Shown: piece after piece, positions 1 through 9,769 of the stretch
Position numbering within the stretch: position 1 is the first letter of the stretch
How the letters are laid out: the number at the start of each line of letters is the position of its first letter
Source: Procambarus clarkii
Taxonomy: Eukaryota; Arthropoda; Malacostraca; Decapoda; Cambaridae
Length of the DNA: 64,000 nt
Reading direction: 5' to 3'
Assembly: GCF_040958095.1 (NCBI RefSeq)
Contig: NC_091188.1
Coordinates: forward strand, 10,752,270 to 10,816,269
Program-made: the position numbers and the translations under genes
Notes under the pieces: model-generated
What the model was told of the DNA's origin: nothing
The model's input: the letters and a program-made list of their open reading frames with translations, nothing else
Database searches by the model: none

Positions 1-150
1 AACGTACCGATCACTCTGAAAAGCAGCGGCTCACAAATAATCCACGTTTTCTAACCATAGGTTGGGTTAGGTGGGTTGTTTAGGCTCGTTCGTTTCTGGT
101 TAGGTTAGAACTTTGTATTTAGTACGTTATGGTAGTTCAAGACAAGGGAC
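1..150 (+). repeat. Interspersed repeat fragment, family R1
   Basis: The phrase gcggctcacaaa followed about 15 bases later by acgttttct recurs near 44.03 kb and 62.2 kb, each time leading into a gttaggt-rich stretch. A related gttaggtgggttg segment recurs near 45.49 kb. No coding capacity. Element class not recognised; the left end is cut by the window edge. Confidence 0.4.
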
Positions 151-611
151 TGGAAGATCAAGGTGCTTGAGGGCCATCTGAGTGACCAAAATAAGGCTTT
201 GAGCTCCGTCTTTGCCACTATACATGTCGCGCCCCCGTCACGTGAGCCCCCGGGGTCACGTGACTCACGTCTATGTCCACTCCTCTCAGGGTCTATCCTG
301 AGTAGTGATTGGTCGCTCAAAACACAAAACATATTACCATTGGCTCACCAAAGTCGGTGTCCTGAACACACACCTCACCCTTTTTTTTTTAATGTCCAAA
401 GTTTGCAGATTTTTTTCCTGCAAATTGTCAAAGAAAATCTATGTTATGTTTACCAAACTGAAACTTGGTCTCTGTAATTTCCACAACATCATCAACGACT
501 TTCCGGTATGATCTTACACAACCCAACTCAATCGTTAACGTCTTTGATTGAGTTGAGTTACAACTCAAAGCAACACAAAATAGAATATAACACCCTCTAC
601 GTTAAAACCCA

Positions 612-775
612 ACCACTTGGGCTGGACGGTAGAGTGACTGTCTCGCTTCATGCAGGTCCTCGTTCAATCCCCCGACCGTCCACCAAGTGGTTGAGCACCA
701 TTCCTTTCCCCTCCTGACCCATCCCAAAATCCTTAGCCTGAACCCTTCCAAGTGTTATATATTCGTAATGGTTTT
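612..775 (+). mobile_element. tRNA-derived SINE (SINE-D)
   Basis: The head has a box-A-like GGTAGAGTGAC and a box-B-like CGTTCAATCCC about 40 bases later, as in an internal RNA polymerase III promoter. The body continues with an accattcctttcccc phrase and a tail ending near cgtaatgg, a layout I associate with a common decapod SINE. No second full copy seen here. Confidence 0.65.
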
Positions 776-788
776 GCGTTTTTGGACA

Positions 789-886
789 GGTCAGAGAAGC
801 TGTTGGATTGTAGGTCATAGAAGCTATTAGACAGTAGGCTATAGAAGCTATTAGACAGTAGGTCAGAGAAGCTATTAGACACGAGC
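789..886 (+). repeat. 24-bp tandem repeat, about 4 copies
   Basis: The unit ggtcatagaagctattagac plus four bases is repeated about four times with small substitutions, directly downstream of the SINE-D tail. Confidence 0.8.
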
Positions 887-889
887 CTG

Positions 890-1040
890 TCACGTTTTCT
901 ATACGTGGGGTCCTCGGTTAAGTTAGAAGTTCGGCGGAATTCAATACATCATTTTCATGACGTCGTGACACTTAGAGAAAACGGGTCGAGATAGTAATCA
1001 GGCGCTGTCACGTTTAGCTTACTTCCTGCTTAATTAAAAC
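890..1040 (+). repeat. Repeat fragment related to R1
   Basis: Contains cgttttctatacgtgggg and cggttaagtt followed by a tcattttcatgacg phrase; the same order occurs at about 44.07-44.15 kb. Probably a decayed interspersed element, class unknown. Confidence 0.35.
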
Positions 1041-1649
1041 GAGGGCAGACTGTTCCTGTGACGGTGTGGAACCCGGCTTGCTGTTGCTCCCGTATGTGAC
1101 TATGGGTTGCTAGAATGGGTGCATAGTCATCACTCAATATTTATGGTACACCTGAGCCATCACAGGTGACAAATGCCCACCGGACTTGTAAGAAATGCCT
1201 TCAGACAAGTGACCAAATGATTCCGGACTATTTCCAGTTGTCTCAAAACAGGTGACAAATACCCACAAAACAAATAAAATTTGCTTTCAATAATAAAATA
1301 AAAACAGTAAAGATAAAACTGGCTCTGGGAAAGAAAAAAATTCCACTGGACTTATAAAAATAAAATAAAATAATATAAAATAAAATAAATACATAAATCA
1401 ATAAATATATATATATATAACCTGTTCTTTAAAAAATTAAATCCTTAGGTAACATTGAATTAAAATTTTAATTACTGAGCAGTGATTTATATTCCTATTA
1501 ATTGGTTCAGTAACTCTCCACGTATGCTGAGAAATTAATTCAGAATTCCTTTTCAAAATTATAATGTGAATTGAGAATCGTACACCATTTAAGCTGCGTA
1601 CGATACATGCTGGCTCACTCCCTTAATAACTGTATTTTGCAGTCTAATG

Positions 1650-1651
<2 letters not shown>
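1041..1651. other. Unassigned AT-rich stretch
   Basis: No domain or RNA seen. The words acaggtgacaaat plus ccca occur twice (about 1162 and 1250), suggesting an old local duplication. A+T content rises steadily towards the TA tract. Confidence 0.6.

Positions 1652-1731
<80 letters not shown>
1652..1731. repeat. (TA)n microsatellite
   Basis: About 80 bp of pure TA, followed by cacacttcc. The only TA tract in the first 7 kb; no retroelement junction recognised at either edge. Confidence 0.95.
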
Positions 1732-1735
<4 letters not shown>

Positions 1736-2040
1736 TTCCTCTTACACTCTCTCTCTGAACCTCAAAGACTCTCCAATTTTTCAATATAGAAAACAAGTCC
1801 ATATTTTCTTCGTATAGATACAATCACGAGGATTTTCCATCGCCTCTCCGCTAACGCGCAAAATACAATCGGAAAGGTGATTGTAACGTTCAGTACTAAT
1901 TAGAGACGCTATTGTTAGTGTTGCAACTAATGCAAAGTCTATCAGGAATTCGAGTTAGTTAGCGACAATGTGGAGTCAGTCAATCCAGGGACTGCGGTGT
2001 CCCTGGATGTCTCAGATATTTTTGTGAATTCATTCGACTT

Positions 2041-2556
<516 letters not shown>

Positions 2557-2627
<71 letters not shown>
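2557..2627. repeat. (GT)n microsatellite between two LINE fragments
   Basis: About 71 bp of GT. On the minus strand it follows TAGGTGAGTAC, the 3' tail of the LINE at 2628-3478, and precedes the truncated 5' end of the next LINE fragment. Confidence 0.95.
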
Positions 2628-2629
<2 letters not shown>

Positions 2630-3477
2630 CACCTAGTTGTACTCACCTAGTTGTGTCTGCAAGTTCGAGCATTGACTCTTGGATCCCGCCTTTCGAGCCA
2701 TCGGTTGTTTACAGCAATGACTCTGGTCCTATTTCCATATCATATCTAGTTTTAAAATTATGAATAAAGTTTTCTTCCACAACCTGCTCCTTAAGTGCAT
2801 TCCATTTTTCCACTACTCTCACACTAAAAAAACTTCCTAACATCTCTGTGTCTCATCTGAGTTTCCAGCTTCCACACATCTCCCCTCGTTCTGTTACTAT
2901 TCGGTGTGAACATTTCGTCTATGTCCACTCTGTCAATCCCCCTGAGTATTTTATACGTTCCTATCATATCCTCCCTCTCCCTTTTTTTTCTAGTATCATA
3001 AGGTTCGGTTCCTTCAGGCGCTCTTCATATCCCATCCCTCGTAACGCTGGGACGAGTCTCGTTGCAAACTTCTGAACCTTTTTCAGTTTTCTTATGTGTT
3101 TCATCAGATGGGGACTCCATGATGGTGCGGCATACTCTAAGACTGGCCTCACGTAGGTAGTGTAAAGCGCCCTAAATGCCTCCTTACTTAGGTTTCTGAA
3201 TGATGTTCTAACTTTTGCCAGTGTAGAGTACGCTGCTGTTGATATCCTATTTATGTGTGCCTCAGGAGTTAGATTAGGTGTTACGTCCACGCCCAGGTCT
3301 CTTGCTAGCGTCGTCACAGGTAGGCAGTTCCCCTTTATTGTGTACTGTCTCTTTGGTCTCCTTTCACGTAATCCCATTTCCATAACTTTACATTTGCTCG
3401 TGTTGAACTCCAGTAGCCATTTCTCTGACCATCTCTGCAACCTGTTCAAGCCATCTTAGAGGATCCTACAACCCTCA

Positions 3478-3478
<1 letters not shown>
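2628..3478 (-). mobile_element. (AC)n-linked CR1/Jockey-like LINE, 5'-truncated
   Basis: A minus-strand LINE fragment of about 850 bp. It encodes the thumb and C-terminal part of a non-LTR reverse transcriptase, then a short tail in which the ending CTAGGTGAGTAC is duplicated before (AC)n. The 5' end stops near 3475, next to another (GT)n tract on the plus strand. It lacks ORF1, the endonuclease and the catalytic YxDD region, so it is a dead 5'-truncated copy. Confidence 0.85.
2780..3462 (-). pseudogene. LINE reverse transcriptase C-terminal region, degraded
   Basis: Open for about 160 codons (3449 down to 2967). Recognisable blocks in order: a W..W...FN..KC motif, RDLGV, EAHINR, the LYTTYVRPVLEYA block, WSP, then VQKFATRLV and YEERLKE. 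These are the usual C-terminal landmarks of CR1/Jockey-type reverse transcriptases in arthropods. Reading continues in a shifted frame (GTYKILRGIDRVD, then a KFF block with a stop) to about 2780. At least one frameshift and several stops make it non-functional. A closely related, shorter remnant lies at 37.79-38.18 kb on the plus strand. Confidence 0.85.

Positions 3479-3547
<69 letters not shown>
3479..3547. repeat. (GT)n microsatellite at 5' side of LINE
   Basis: About 69 bp of GT abutting the truncated 5' end of the minus-strand LINE. Together with 2557-2627 and 2042-2276 it makes an (AC)n-LINE-(AC)n-LINE-(AC)n chain. Confidence 0.95.
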
Positions 3548-3548
<1 letters not shown>

Positions 3549-3876
3549 CAGAGCGTGTGTGAATTTTTCTCTGCATGTATCTTTATTTGAGTATATTTGT
3601 GTGTATTTGTGAATACGTATCAATGTGCGTAATCTTGCGTTAAATTCACTTATAAATAGTATAACAAGTGTGCGCCTGAGCCAATTTCCAACGTACCATA
3701 ATACCTTCAAGAGTTAATAGCCAGCGACAAAGTAATTAAATTTTGATTAAAACCAGACGCAAGTCACTGGCCTCCCTGGAGGGCCACAGGGCTGGCCGCA
3801 CCAGAACTATGGTCCCAGTTCACGGTTCTTACAGTATTCAGTGATAAAGTGAATGGAATTATTCAGTGAATATATT
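3548..3876. other. Unassigned interval
   Basis: About 330 bp of mixed composition with gtgtgtatttgtgaat phrases near the GT tract. No domain, RNA or repeat family recognised. Confidence 0.5.
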
Positions 3877-3879
3877 CCT

Positions 3880-4141
3880 GGGACCAGATTCACGAAAGCA
3901 CTTACGCAAGCACTTACGAACCTGTACATCTTTTCTCAATCTTTGGCGGCTTTGTTTACAATTATTAAACAGTTAATGAGCTCCGAAGCACCAGGAGGCT
4001 GTTTATAACAATAACAACAGTTGATTGGCAAGTTTTCATGCTTGTAAACTGTTTAATAAATGTAATCAAAGCCGTCAAAGATTGAGGAAAGATGTACACG
4101 TTCGTAAGTGCTTGCGTAAGTGCTTTCGTGAATCTGGCCCC
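3880..4141. mobile_element. MITE-like element with ~100-bp terminal inverted repeats
   Basis: The left end GGGACCAGATTCACGAAAGC reads inwards to agcacttacgaacctgtac; the right end, reverse-complemented, gives GGGGCCAGATTCACGAAAGC and the same continuation. Inverted repeats run about 100 bp with a few mismatches around a ~60-bp centre. Total about 262 bp with no ORF. Flanks are TA-rich, so the target duplication is ambiguous and the superfamily cannot be named. Confidence 0.85.
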
Positions 4142-4354
4142 TGGCTTATATTCGAGGTGCCCCAGTGAAGCCACCAATCACCCCCCATAATATAACCCAC
4201 AACGATGGCTTTGAATCCCAGTTACGTATTTTACAAGCTAGTTGAAAGTGGCAGGGGGGGGGGGGTTTCTTCAACGTCAGATAAAACACAAATTTATTCA
4301 TTTTGTTCAGATTAGACCAAACGATTTATTGAATTTGTGTTTATTTTCTTCCAG

Positions 4355-4384
4355 GTTCCGAGGAGACGACTGGAACAAGTCAAG
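4355..4384 (+). other. Candidate 30-nt exon (weak)
   Basis: A pyrimidine run ttattttcttccag at 4341-4354 is followed by 30 nt open in two frames (FRGDDWNKS in one, VPRRRLEQVK in another) and then gtaagg at 4385. Splice context is good on both sides, but a match of this size can occur by chance in 64 kb. No neighbouring exon was found. Confidence 0.25.
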
Positions 4385-4489
4385 GTAAGGACGAACTTTA
4401 TTTTTATTAAGCCACTTAGGATGGGGGAATCTTTTTTGCGGGGGTCCGAATGAAAGGCCAAAAAAGAGAGAGGGGGGGAAGGGGCCCTG

Positions 4490-4610
4490 ATGTTTAAATT
4501 GTAATAACGTTCTAATACGGTATAAACACGTTAAGCCAAGACGTAACAACTTTATTGCAAGTTATAACAAGCGGAAAATAGAGACAGTTACGGTTTGTGT
4601 TTCCAGGGTT
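4490..4610 (+). repeat. Interspersed repeat family U, copy 1
   Basis: Shares a long stretch (acacgttaagccaag ... caactttatt ... aacaagcggaaaatagagac ... ggtttgtgtttccaggg) with 12520-12630. Probably the end of a mobile element of unknown class. Confidence 0.7.
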
Positions 4611-4635
4611 ACTAAGTATGTTACTAACTATAGGA

Positions 4636-4995
4636 CAACCTGTCCTCTTAAAAAGAACGTCGCTTTTCACCGTTTACCAGTATGGCCGAATATGGACGTA
4701 ATTTGAAAATGAAAAAAAAAATAATATAAATTTGGGATTTTTTTTCTCAACAATAGTAAGTTAAGGGTCCTCTGATAGGTTAGGTGGACAGGAAATTCTC
4801 ATAAAGTTTCAAAACGTTATGAAAAACGTTAATGGAAAGTTTCCTCTTCTAAGCTGGCCGAGTAAGCCGGACGACTCAAACAGAAAACCGAACAGTACGT
4901 CACTTTTGTGAGTCGATATCATTTGAAATTACGTCCAAATTTGGTCATAGCGCGTATACGAGCGAAAGTGAAGTTATTTTTAAGAGGACGGGTTG
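4636..4995. mobile_element. MITE-like element, family M2
   Basis: The left end CAACCTGTCCTCTTAAAAAG and the reverse complement of the right end, CAACCCGTCCTCTTAAAAAT, form terminal inverted repeats of 30 bp or more; the interior includes accgaacagtacgtcacttt. About 360 bp with no coding capacity. Related segments at 45.59-45.80 and 54.83-55.03 kb share the cagtacgtcactttcgtgag and acgacaatttttggcctta phrases. Confidence 0.7.
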
Positions 4996-4999
4996 CGGT

Positions 5000-5270
5000 A
5001 CGACCCTGACGAGCACTGCTGTGCCTGGACAAGGTCTTGGGAACTCAAGCTGTGCCACCGCTGGTCAAGGGCCCGGCTGCACAGAGCTGGTCGTGGCTGG
5101 TCAAACTATATTTTTCATAATAGATTCAATTAGCGGCCACGCCAATTAAAACTCGGCCGGAGCCTCGATTAGACACACAAGTTGAGTGGTCTGTTATACA
5201 GTCCAGGGGAAATGACGATTGGAGTCTGAACATTATTCTACTTAGTGCGTCGCGAGATGACCAGAAGGGC
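5000..5270. other. Unassigned interval before poly-G
   Basis: No ORF, RNA or repeat family recognised. Confidence 0.4.
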
Positions 5271-5273
5271 GGC

Positions 5274-5295
5274 GGGGGGGGGGGGGGGGGGGGGG
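5274..5295. repeat. Poly-G tract
   Basis: A run of 22 consecutive G, a plausible G-quadruplex former and a likely site of sequence-length error. Confidence 0.9.
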
Positions 5296-5367
5296 TGTTC
5301 AGGTATTCCTTGATGGGCTGTGGGCGCTACTGAGTCTTAGAAATGTGAGTAGCGTAATTCTACCATT

Positions 5368-5450
5368 TGTTGTTCAGCAGACACTCAAGTTACAACTCGA
5401 TGTTCAGCAAACACTCAAGTTACAACTCGATGTTCAGCACACACACTCAA
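5368..5450 (+). repeat. 30-bp tandem repeat, ~2.7 copies
   Basis: The unit tgttcagcaaacactcaagt plus tacaactcga is present twice and a third, partial copy breaks off at ctcaagtccc. Confidence 0.85.
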
Positions 5451-5608
5451 GTCCCGTGCTGGTTCTTGCTCCGTGGAGGCAAATTTATAAAGAATGAAGG
5501 AAGTAAAGAATTATTTTATGGTCGACTTATACAATAAACTTCACTGTAATTAAAAAAGTTGAGCTGGAGCAATTAAACTGCAGAGCACAAAAACTTAATT
5601 CGCCACAA

Positions 5609-6002
5609 ATGGGTGCTTCCATCCCCCCTGGGTGCTTCCATCCCCCCTGGGTGCTTCCATCCCCCCTGGGTGCTTCCATCCCCCTGGGTGCTTCCATCCC
5701 CCCTGGGTGCTTCCATCCCCCCTGGGTGCTTCCATCCCCCCTGGGTGCTTCCATCCCCCCTGGGTGCTTCCATCCCCCCTGGGTGCTTCCATCCCCCCTG
5801 GGTGCTTCCATCCCCCCTGGGTGCTTCCATCCCCCTGGGTGCTTCCATCCCCCCTGGGTGCTTCCATTCCCCCTGGGTGCTTCCATCCCCGCCTGGGTGC
5901 TTCCATCCCCCCCTGGGTGCTTCCATCCCCCTGGGTGCTTCCATCCCCCTGGGTGCTTCCATCCCCGCCTGGGTGCTTCCATCCCCCCTGGGTGCTTCCC
6001 AT
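5609..6002 (+). repeat. 19-bp minisatellite, ~20 copies
   Basis: The unit gggtgcttccatcccccct repeats about 20 times; length varies by one or two bases in the C run. Because 19 is not a multiple of 3, three plus frames and three minus frames stay open across it, giving several overlapping false proteins rich in Gly/Trp or Pro/Ser. Confidence 0.95.
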
Positions 6003-6644
6003 CAGGTTGGCTCCACCCCTTCATACGGGTGCTGCTTTCCACCTCAAATCCAATCCAAATCAAAGACTTTATTCATAAATGGAAGCACATTTGAAACTGG
6101 CAAAGATTACATAGATAGTACAGTACACTGATTACATAAGAGTGTCCCAGTAACAGCGTATCATCTGGACATTTGCCATTATCAGAATTCATTTATTCTG
6201 TAACTCATTTATTCTGTAACTCATTTATTCTGTAACAACCTATACGAATCATCTCAATCCTGGCTGTACTAAACAGGTGTATTTCAACCATCTAAATTAA
6301 AGTTACATTGCTTTGCCTAAGCACTCGATCGTCCGCGGTAGCATTACTTCCTCGCGAAATGTTGATACAAATTAAAATAAAAAAATTCTTTTGGTCAGGA
6401 GAATAAGAAAGAATATATATTTGTTATATAAGAAAACATTTATACAAATTATTGCTTCTGGTGTGTTGTCATTGCGTCTTGCCTTCTCTCGCTTCTAATA
6501 ATTCTTATTATTGTACCTGGATATTATAATTGATCAATGGGTCAATAATAATAGTGATCACTGCTGGTCACGAATGTTGGAAACACACCTCAATAATGAT
6601 ACTGATAATTCTCCGAGGTAATATTGCGTTCACCTCACAATTCG
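6003..6644. other. Unassigned interval
   Basis: Contains a short triple repeat of tttattctgtaactca near 6190-6235. Otherwise AT-rich with no recognised family. Confidence 0.5.
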
Positions 6645-7172
6645 TCTAACACACATTACCTCCTAGTCAACAAACACACACATTACCACCTAGTCAACAA
6701 ACACACACATTACCACCTGCTCAACAAACACACACATTACCACCTGTTCAACAAACACACACATTAACACCTACTCAACAAACACACACATTACCACCTG
6801 CTCAACAAACACACACATTAACACCTACTCAACAAACACACACATTACCACCTGCTCAACAAACACACACATTACCACCTGCTCAACAAACACACACATT
6901 AACACCTACTCAACAAACACACACATTACCACCTGCTCAACAAACACACACATTACCACCTACTCAACAAACACACACATTACCACCTACTCAACAAACA
7001 CACACATTACCACCTGCTCAACAAACATACATTACCATCTCAACAAACACACACATTACCACCTGCTCAACAAACACACACATTACCACCTGCTCAACAA
7101 ACACACACATTAACACCTACTCAACAAACACACACATTACCACCTGCTCAACAAACACACACATTACCACCC
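6645..7172 (+). repeat. 27-bp minisatellite, ~19 copies
   Basis: The unit acctgctcaacaaacacaca plus cattacc repeats about 19 times. Variants swap ctgctc for ctactc or ctgttc and ttacc for ttaac. One degenerate, shortened copy lies around 7020-7045. Ends at a C-rich cccctcccccccc stretch. Confidence 0.95.
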
Positions 7173-7195
7173 CCTCCCCCCCCAAACTCTCCAAG

Positions 7196-7657
7196 TCATG
7201 CTGAGATCGGTCTCATCGAAGCCTTTAAAGTGAAGTTTCCCGCCCTGAGTGTGTTGTCAGGGAACATCGACTGAGGTGAAACTTGAGGCTGCTGATAGAT
7301 TGACAGGACACAGAGAGTAAAGAAGTTTCTCATCCTGTCCCTGCGATTAAAGTTGCAGCAATGCACTCCTGACTTTACAAGAGAACAGAGAACACGGCAG
7401 GAAGGCCCTATTATACCTGGCCTGATAAATCCCAACAGGATTCTCATCGTTATATCGTTCGTATAAGAAGTATATCGTTATTCCGGTTCCTCCTGAATAG
7501 TATGTCGTATTTTAAGGTATTATTTCCCCTGAGGCCAATTGTCTCCCGTTTTCTGTTTGTAGGTCCTCCAGTAGGTTAGGTTCATGCAATTTTGAGTACG
7601 GCAGTTTAGTGACGCTTGCGTCGCTTGGAAGAACACGCTGCGTTTCTCTCACACAAA
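7196..7657. other. Unassigned interval
   Basis: A minus-strand frame of 83 codons (7447-7196) matches nothing I recognise and lacks coding character. No repeat family recognised. Confidence 0.4.
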
Positions 7658-7677
7658 ATATATATATATATCTCATT

Positions 7678-7681
<4 letters not shown>

Positions 7682-7760
<79 letters not shown>
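7682..7760. repeat. (TA)n at outer junction of PLE pair 1, left
   Basis: About 79 bp of TA abutting the left PLE arm, which begins attaaatatgacc. Confidence 0.95.
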
Positions 7761-7761
<1 letters not shown>

Positions 7762-7763
<2 letters not shown>

Positions 7764-7874
7764 AAATATGACCGAAAAAGTAAGATTAATAATTCTAACA
7801 CGAATTTTCTCAATCTTTCGTACATTACGCTTCACTGTTGGAGGTAAATCAAAAATCACTTCTCCAAAATTCAT
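7762..7874 (-). pseudogene. PLE-A ORF N-terminus, cut by TA tract (left arm, pair 1)
   Basis: About 38 codons starting [13 protein letters not shown] and ending at SVIFNN where the TA tract begins. Interpreted as the N-terminal end of the PLE reverse transcriptase ORF because it follows the terminal repeat in four arms and a diverged version occurs at 55.5 kb. It stops about 30 bases earlier than the matching right-arm copy. Confidence 0.6.
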
Positions 7875-7986
7875 TTTTATTTCTAGTCTGACGCGACACG
7901 GGCGCGTTTCGTAAAACTTATTACATTTTCAAAGACTTCACAAATACACAACTGATTAGAACTTGCGTTTCCCTGATTTTATATCT

Positions 7987-8092
7987 ACATTTGAGTGAGG
8001 TGGGAAGGGTGATGTGGCATTACATTTGAGTGAGGTGGAAAGGGTGATGTGGCATTACATTTGAGTGAGGTGGGAAGGGTGATGTGGCATTA
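7987..8092 (-). repeat. 35-bp tandem repeat inside PLE-A 3' region (3 copies)
   Basis: The unit tttgagtgaggtgggaaggg plus tgatgtggcattaca occurs three times here but twice in the right arm (about 9105-9172) and twice in each arm of pair 2. The middle copy has ggtggaaaggg. Confidence 0.9.
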
Positions 8093-8193
8093 ACACAAGA
8101 CAGAACGCTAGGGGATATTAATAGGGTATTAAAAGTATCAACACAAGACAGAACAGAAACGATGGGTATTGAATAGAAGTGTTTGTAGAAAGC

Positions 8194-8595
8194 CTATTGG
8201 TCCATATTTCTTGATGCTTCTATATTGGAGCGGAGTCTTGAGGTGGGTAGAATATAGTTGTGCAGTAATTGGCTGTTGATTGCTGGTGTTGACTTCTTGA
8301 TGTGTAGTGCCTCGCAAACGTCAAGCCGCCTGCTATCGCTGTATCTATCGATGATTTCTGTGTTGTTTACTAGGATTTCTCTGGCGATGGTTTGGTTATG
8401 GGAAGAGATTATATGTTCCTTAATGGAGCCCTGTTGTTTATGCATCGTTAAACGCCTAGAAAGAGATGTTGTTGTCTTGCCTATATACTGGGTTTTTTGG
8501 AGCTTACAGTCCCCAAGTGGGCATTTGAAGGCACAGACGACGTTAGTCTCTTTTAAAGCGTTCTGTTTTGTGTCTGGAGAGTTTCTCATGAGTAG
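8194..8595 (-). pseudogene. PLE-A GIY-YIG endonuclease domain, 5'-truncated
   Basis: About 133 codons of the C-terminal endonuclease of a PLE polyprotein, which in this class nicks target DNA for target-primed reverse transcription. Visible features: a KCPLGDC cysteine pair, YIGKTT (the YIG half of GIY-YIG), SLSRRLTMH with the conserved Arg and His, SIKEH, VCEALHI with the catalytic Glu, and PAINSQ with the conserved Asn. The frame reads open past the centre into antisense of the other arm, so the first codons of the long frame are spurious. The reverse transcriptase is missing, so this copy cannot act alone. Confidence 0.85.
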
Positions 8596-8596
8596 C

Positions 8597-8998
8597 CTAC
8601 TCATGAGAAACTCTCCAGACACAAAACAGAACGCTTTAAAAGAGACTAACGTCGTCTATGCCTTCAAATGCCCACTTGGGGACTGTAAGCTCCAAAAAAC
8701 CCAGTATATAGGCAAGACAACAACATCTCTTTCTAGGCGTTTAACGATGCATAAACAACAGGGCTCCATTAAGGAACATATAATCTCTTCCCATAACCAA
8801 ACCATCGCCAGAGAAATCCTAGTAAACAACACAGAAATCATCGATAGATACAGCGATAGCAGGCGGCTTGACGTTTGCGAGGCACTACACATCAAGAAGT
8901 CAACACCAGCAATCAACAGCCAATTACTGCACAACTATATTCTACCCACCTCAAGACTCCGCTCCAATATAGAAGCATCAAGAAATATGGACCAATAG
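8597..8998 (+). pseudogene. PLE-A GIY-YIG endonuclease domain, 5'-truncated
   Basis: Same domain as 8194-8595 in the opposite orientation: YIGKTT, SRRLTMH, the Glu of VCEALHI and the Asn of PAINSQ are all present, with a stop at 8996-8998. A frame opening upstream at 8258 is antisense read-through of the left arm and is not part of the protein. Confidence 0.85.
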
Positions 8999-9232
8999 GC
9001 TTTCTACAAACACTTCTATTCAATACCCATCGTTTCTGTTCTGTCTTGTGTTGATACTTTTAATACCCTATTAATATCCCCTAGCGTTCTGTCTTGTGTT
9101 AATGCCACATCACCCTTCCCACCTCACTCAAATGTAATGCCACATCACCCTTCCCACCTCACTCAAATGTAGATATAAAATCAGGGAAACGCAAGTTCTA
9201 ATCAGTTGTGTATTTGTGAAGTCTTTGAAAAT

Positions 9233-9272
9233 GTAATAAGTTTTACGAAACGCGCCCGTGTCGCGTCAGACT
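9233..9272 (+). other. Hammerhead-ribozyme-like motif in PLE-A terminal repeat
   Basis: GAAA at 9247-9250, then CGCG (9251-9254), a 7-nt loop, CGCG (9262-9265), T66 and C67. This matches the hammerhead layout GAAA / stem III / U16.1 / H17 with the A15.1-U16.1 pair. The other core half should be CUGANGA; here it reads GTAATAA, with changes at C3, G5 and G8, so the motif is probably inactive. Hammerheads are known in Penelope-like terminal repeats. The same sequence occurs in all four pair 1 and pair 2 arms. Confidence 0.4.
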
Positions 9273-9282
9273 AGAAATAAAA

Positions 9283-9424
9283 ATGAATTTTGGAGAAGTG
9301 ATTTTTGATTTACCTCCAACAGTGAAGCGTAATGTACGAAAGATTGAGAAAATTCGTGTTAGAATTATTAATCTTACTTTTTCGGTCATATTTAATAATA
9401 TATGTCTACAGGAAAGACTGCTAC

Positions 9425-9428
<4 letters not shown>
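9283..9428 (+). pseudogene. PLE-A ORF N-terminus, cut by TA tract (right arm, pair 1)
   Basis: Starts [16 protein letters not shown] and ends CLQERLLPKY, where the coding sequence merges into TA repeats. An xCLxExLLPxY motif fits the N-terminal region of PLE reverse transcriptases, just ahead of where the domain would continue. Confidence 0.6.

Positions 9429-9496
<68 letters not shown>
9429..9496. repeat. (TA)n at outer junction of PLE pair 1, right
   Basis: 68 bp of TA directly after ctaccaaaa. On its right side it meets a SINE-F fragment. Confidence 0.95.
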
Positions 9497-9498
<2 letters not shown>

Positions 9499-9509
9499 AA
9501 CAGTGTACA

Positions 9510-9600
9510 GGTTACAGTGCGTACCTGCCATGCCAGTTGTTGTTGAAGCATCTGTGCTGGCGAGGGTTCGAGTCCTTGGTGGGTATGTGTCTAAAGTTAG
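9510..9600 (+). mobile_element. tRNA-like SINE-F, 5'-truncated copy
   Basis: Shares gcgtacctgccatgccagtt and a box B GGTTCGAGTCC with 9780-9888; starts after the TA tract without box A. Confidence 0.6.
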
Positions 9601-9769
9601 TTTAACTTCAAACTTGCGTGTTCAGGCAAGTTAGTGTATAAAGCATGGACACCGGGTTCTCCCATATTAACAGGTTCTCGATAAAAAACGCCAGTGACCT
9701 CTCACCTACTCAAGTGGTCTTGGGGGGACGGAGGTTTGGGGCTTTAAATACCCCGAAATTTCTATCATT
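9601..9769. other. Unassigned interval between SINE-F copies
   Basis: Probably the 3' body of the first SINE-F copy (tcttggggggacggaggttt). No other feature seen. Confidence 0.35.

Larger units (their letters stand above)
7760..8595 (-). mobile_element. Penelope-like element (PLE-A), pair 1 left arm
   Basis: A minus-strand, 5'-truncated PLE whose 5' end is at the palindrome centre (8596) and whose 3' end lies outward at the TA tract. In order on its own strand: the GIY-YIG endonuclease part of the ORF to a stop at 8194, a 3' untranslated region with three copies of a 35-bp repeat, a hammerhead-like stretch, then the start of a second ORF copy (an MNFGEV start at 7874) that runs into TA. This order (ORF, then terminal repeat, then the start of a new ORF) fits the partial tandem arrangement known for Penelope-like elements. 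Confidence 0.85.
8597..9430 (+). mobile_element. Penelope-like element (PLE-A), pair 1 right arm
   Basis: The mirror copy of 7760-8595 around a single-base centre at 8596. Nearly identical to the left arm: one difference seen in the coding part (Cys versus Tyr codon in VVxAFKC) plus the 35-bp repeat copy number. It extends about 30 bases further at its outer end, through gtctacaggaaagactgc, before the TA tract at 9429. Confidence 0.85.

Noticed and set aside
5527..6131. Trp/Gly-rich or Pro/Ser-rich proteins over the 19-bp array
   Set aside because: Open in all frames because the unit has no stop in any phase.
6645..7172. CRISPR-like array
   Set aside because: The 27-bp units are adjacent with no unique spacers; the genome is eukaryotic in character.
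8258..8590. N-terminal ~110 residues of the 246-codon frame ending at 8998
   Set aside because: This part is antisense to the left PLE arm; only the part after 8596 corresponds to a PLE protein.
7760..9430. PLE palindromes as pure sequencing fold-back artefacts
   Set aside because: The arms differ by substitutions, repeat number and outer length, and pair 2 has an unpaired 250-bp loop; three loci share the same junction rule.
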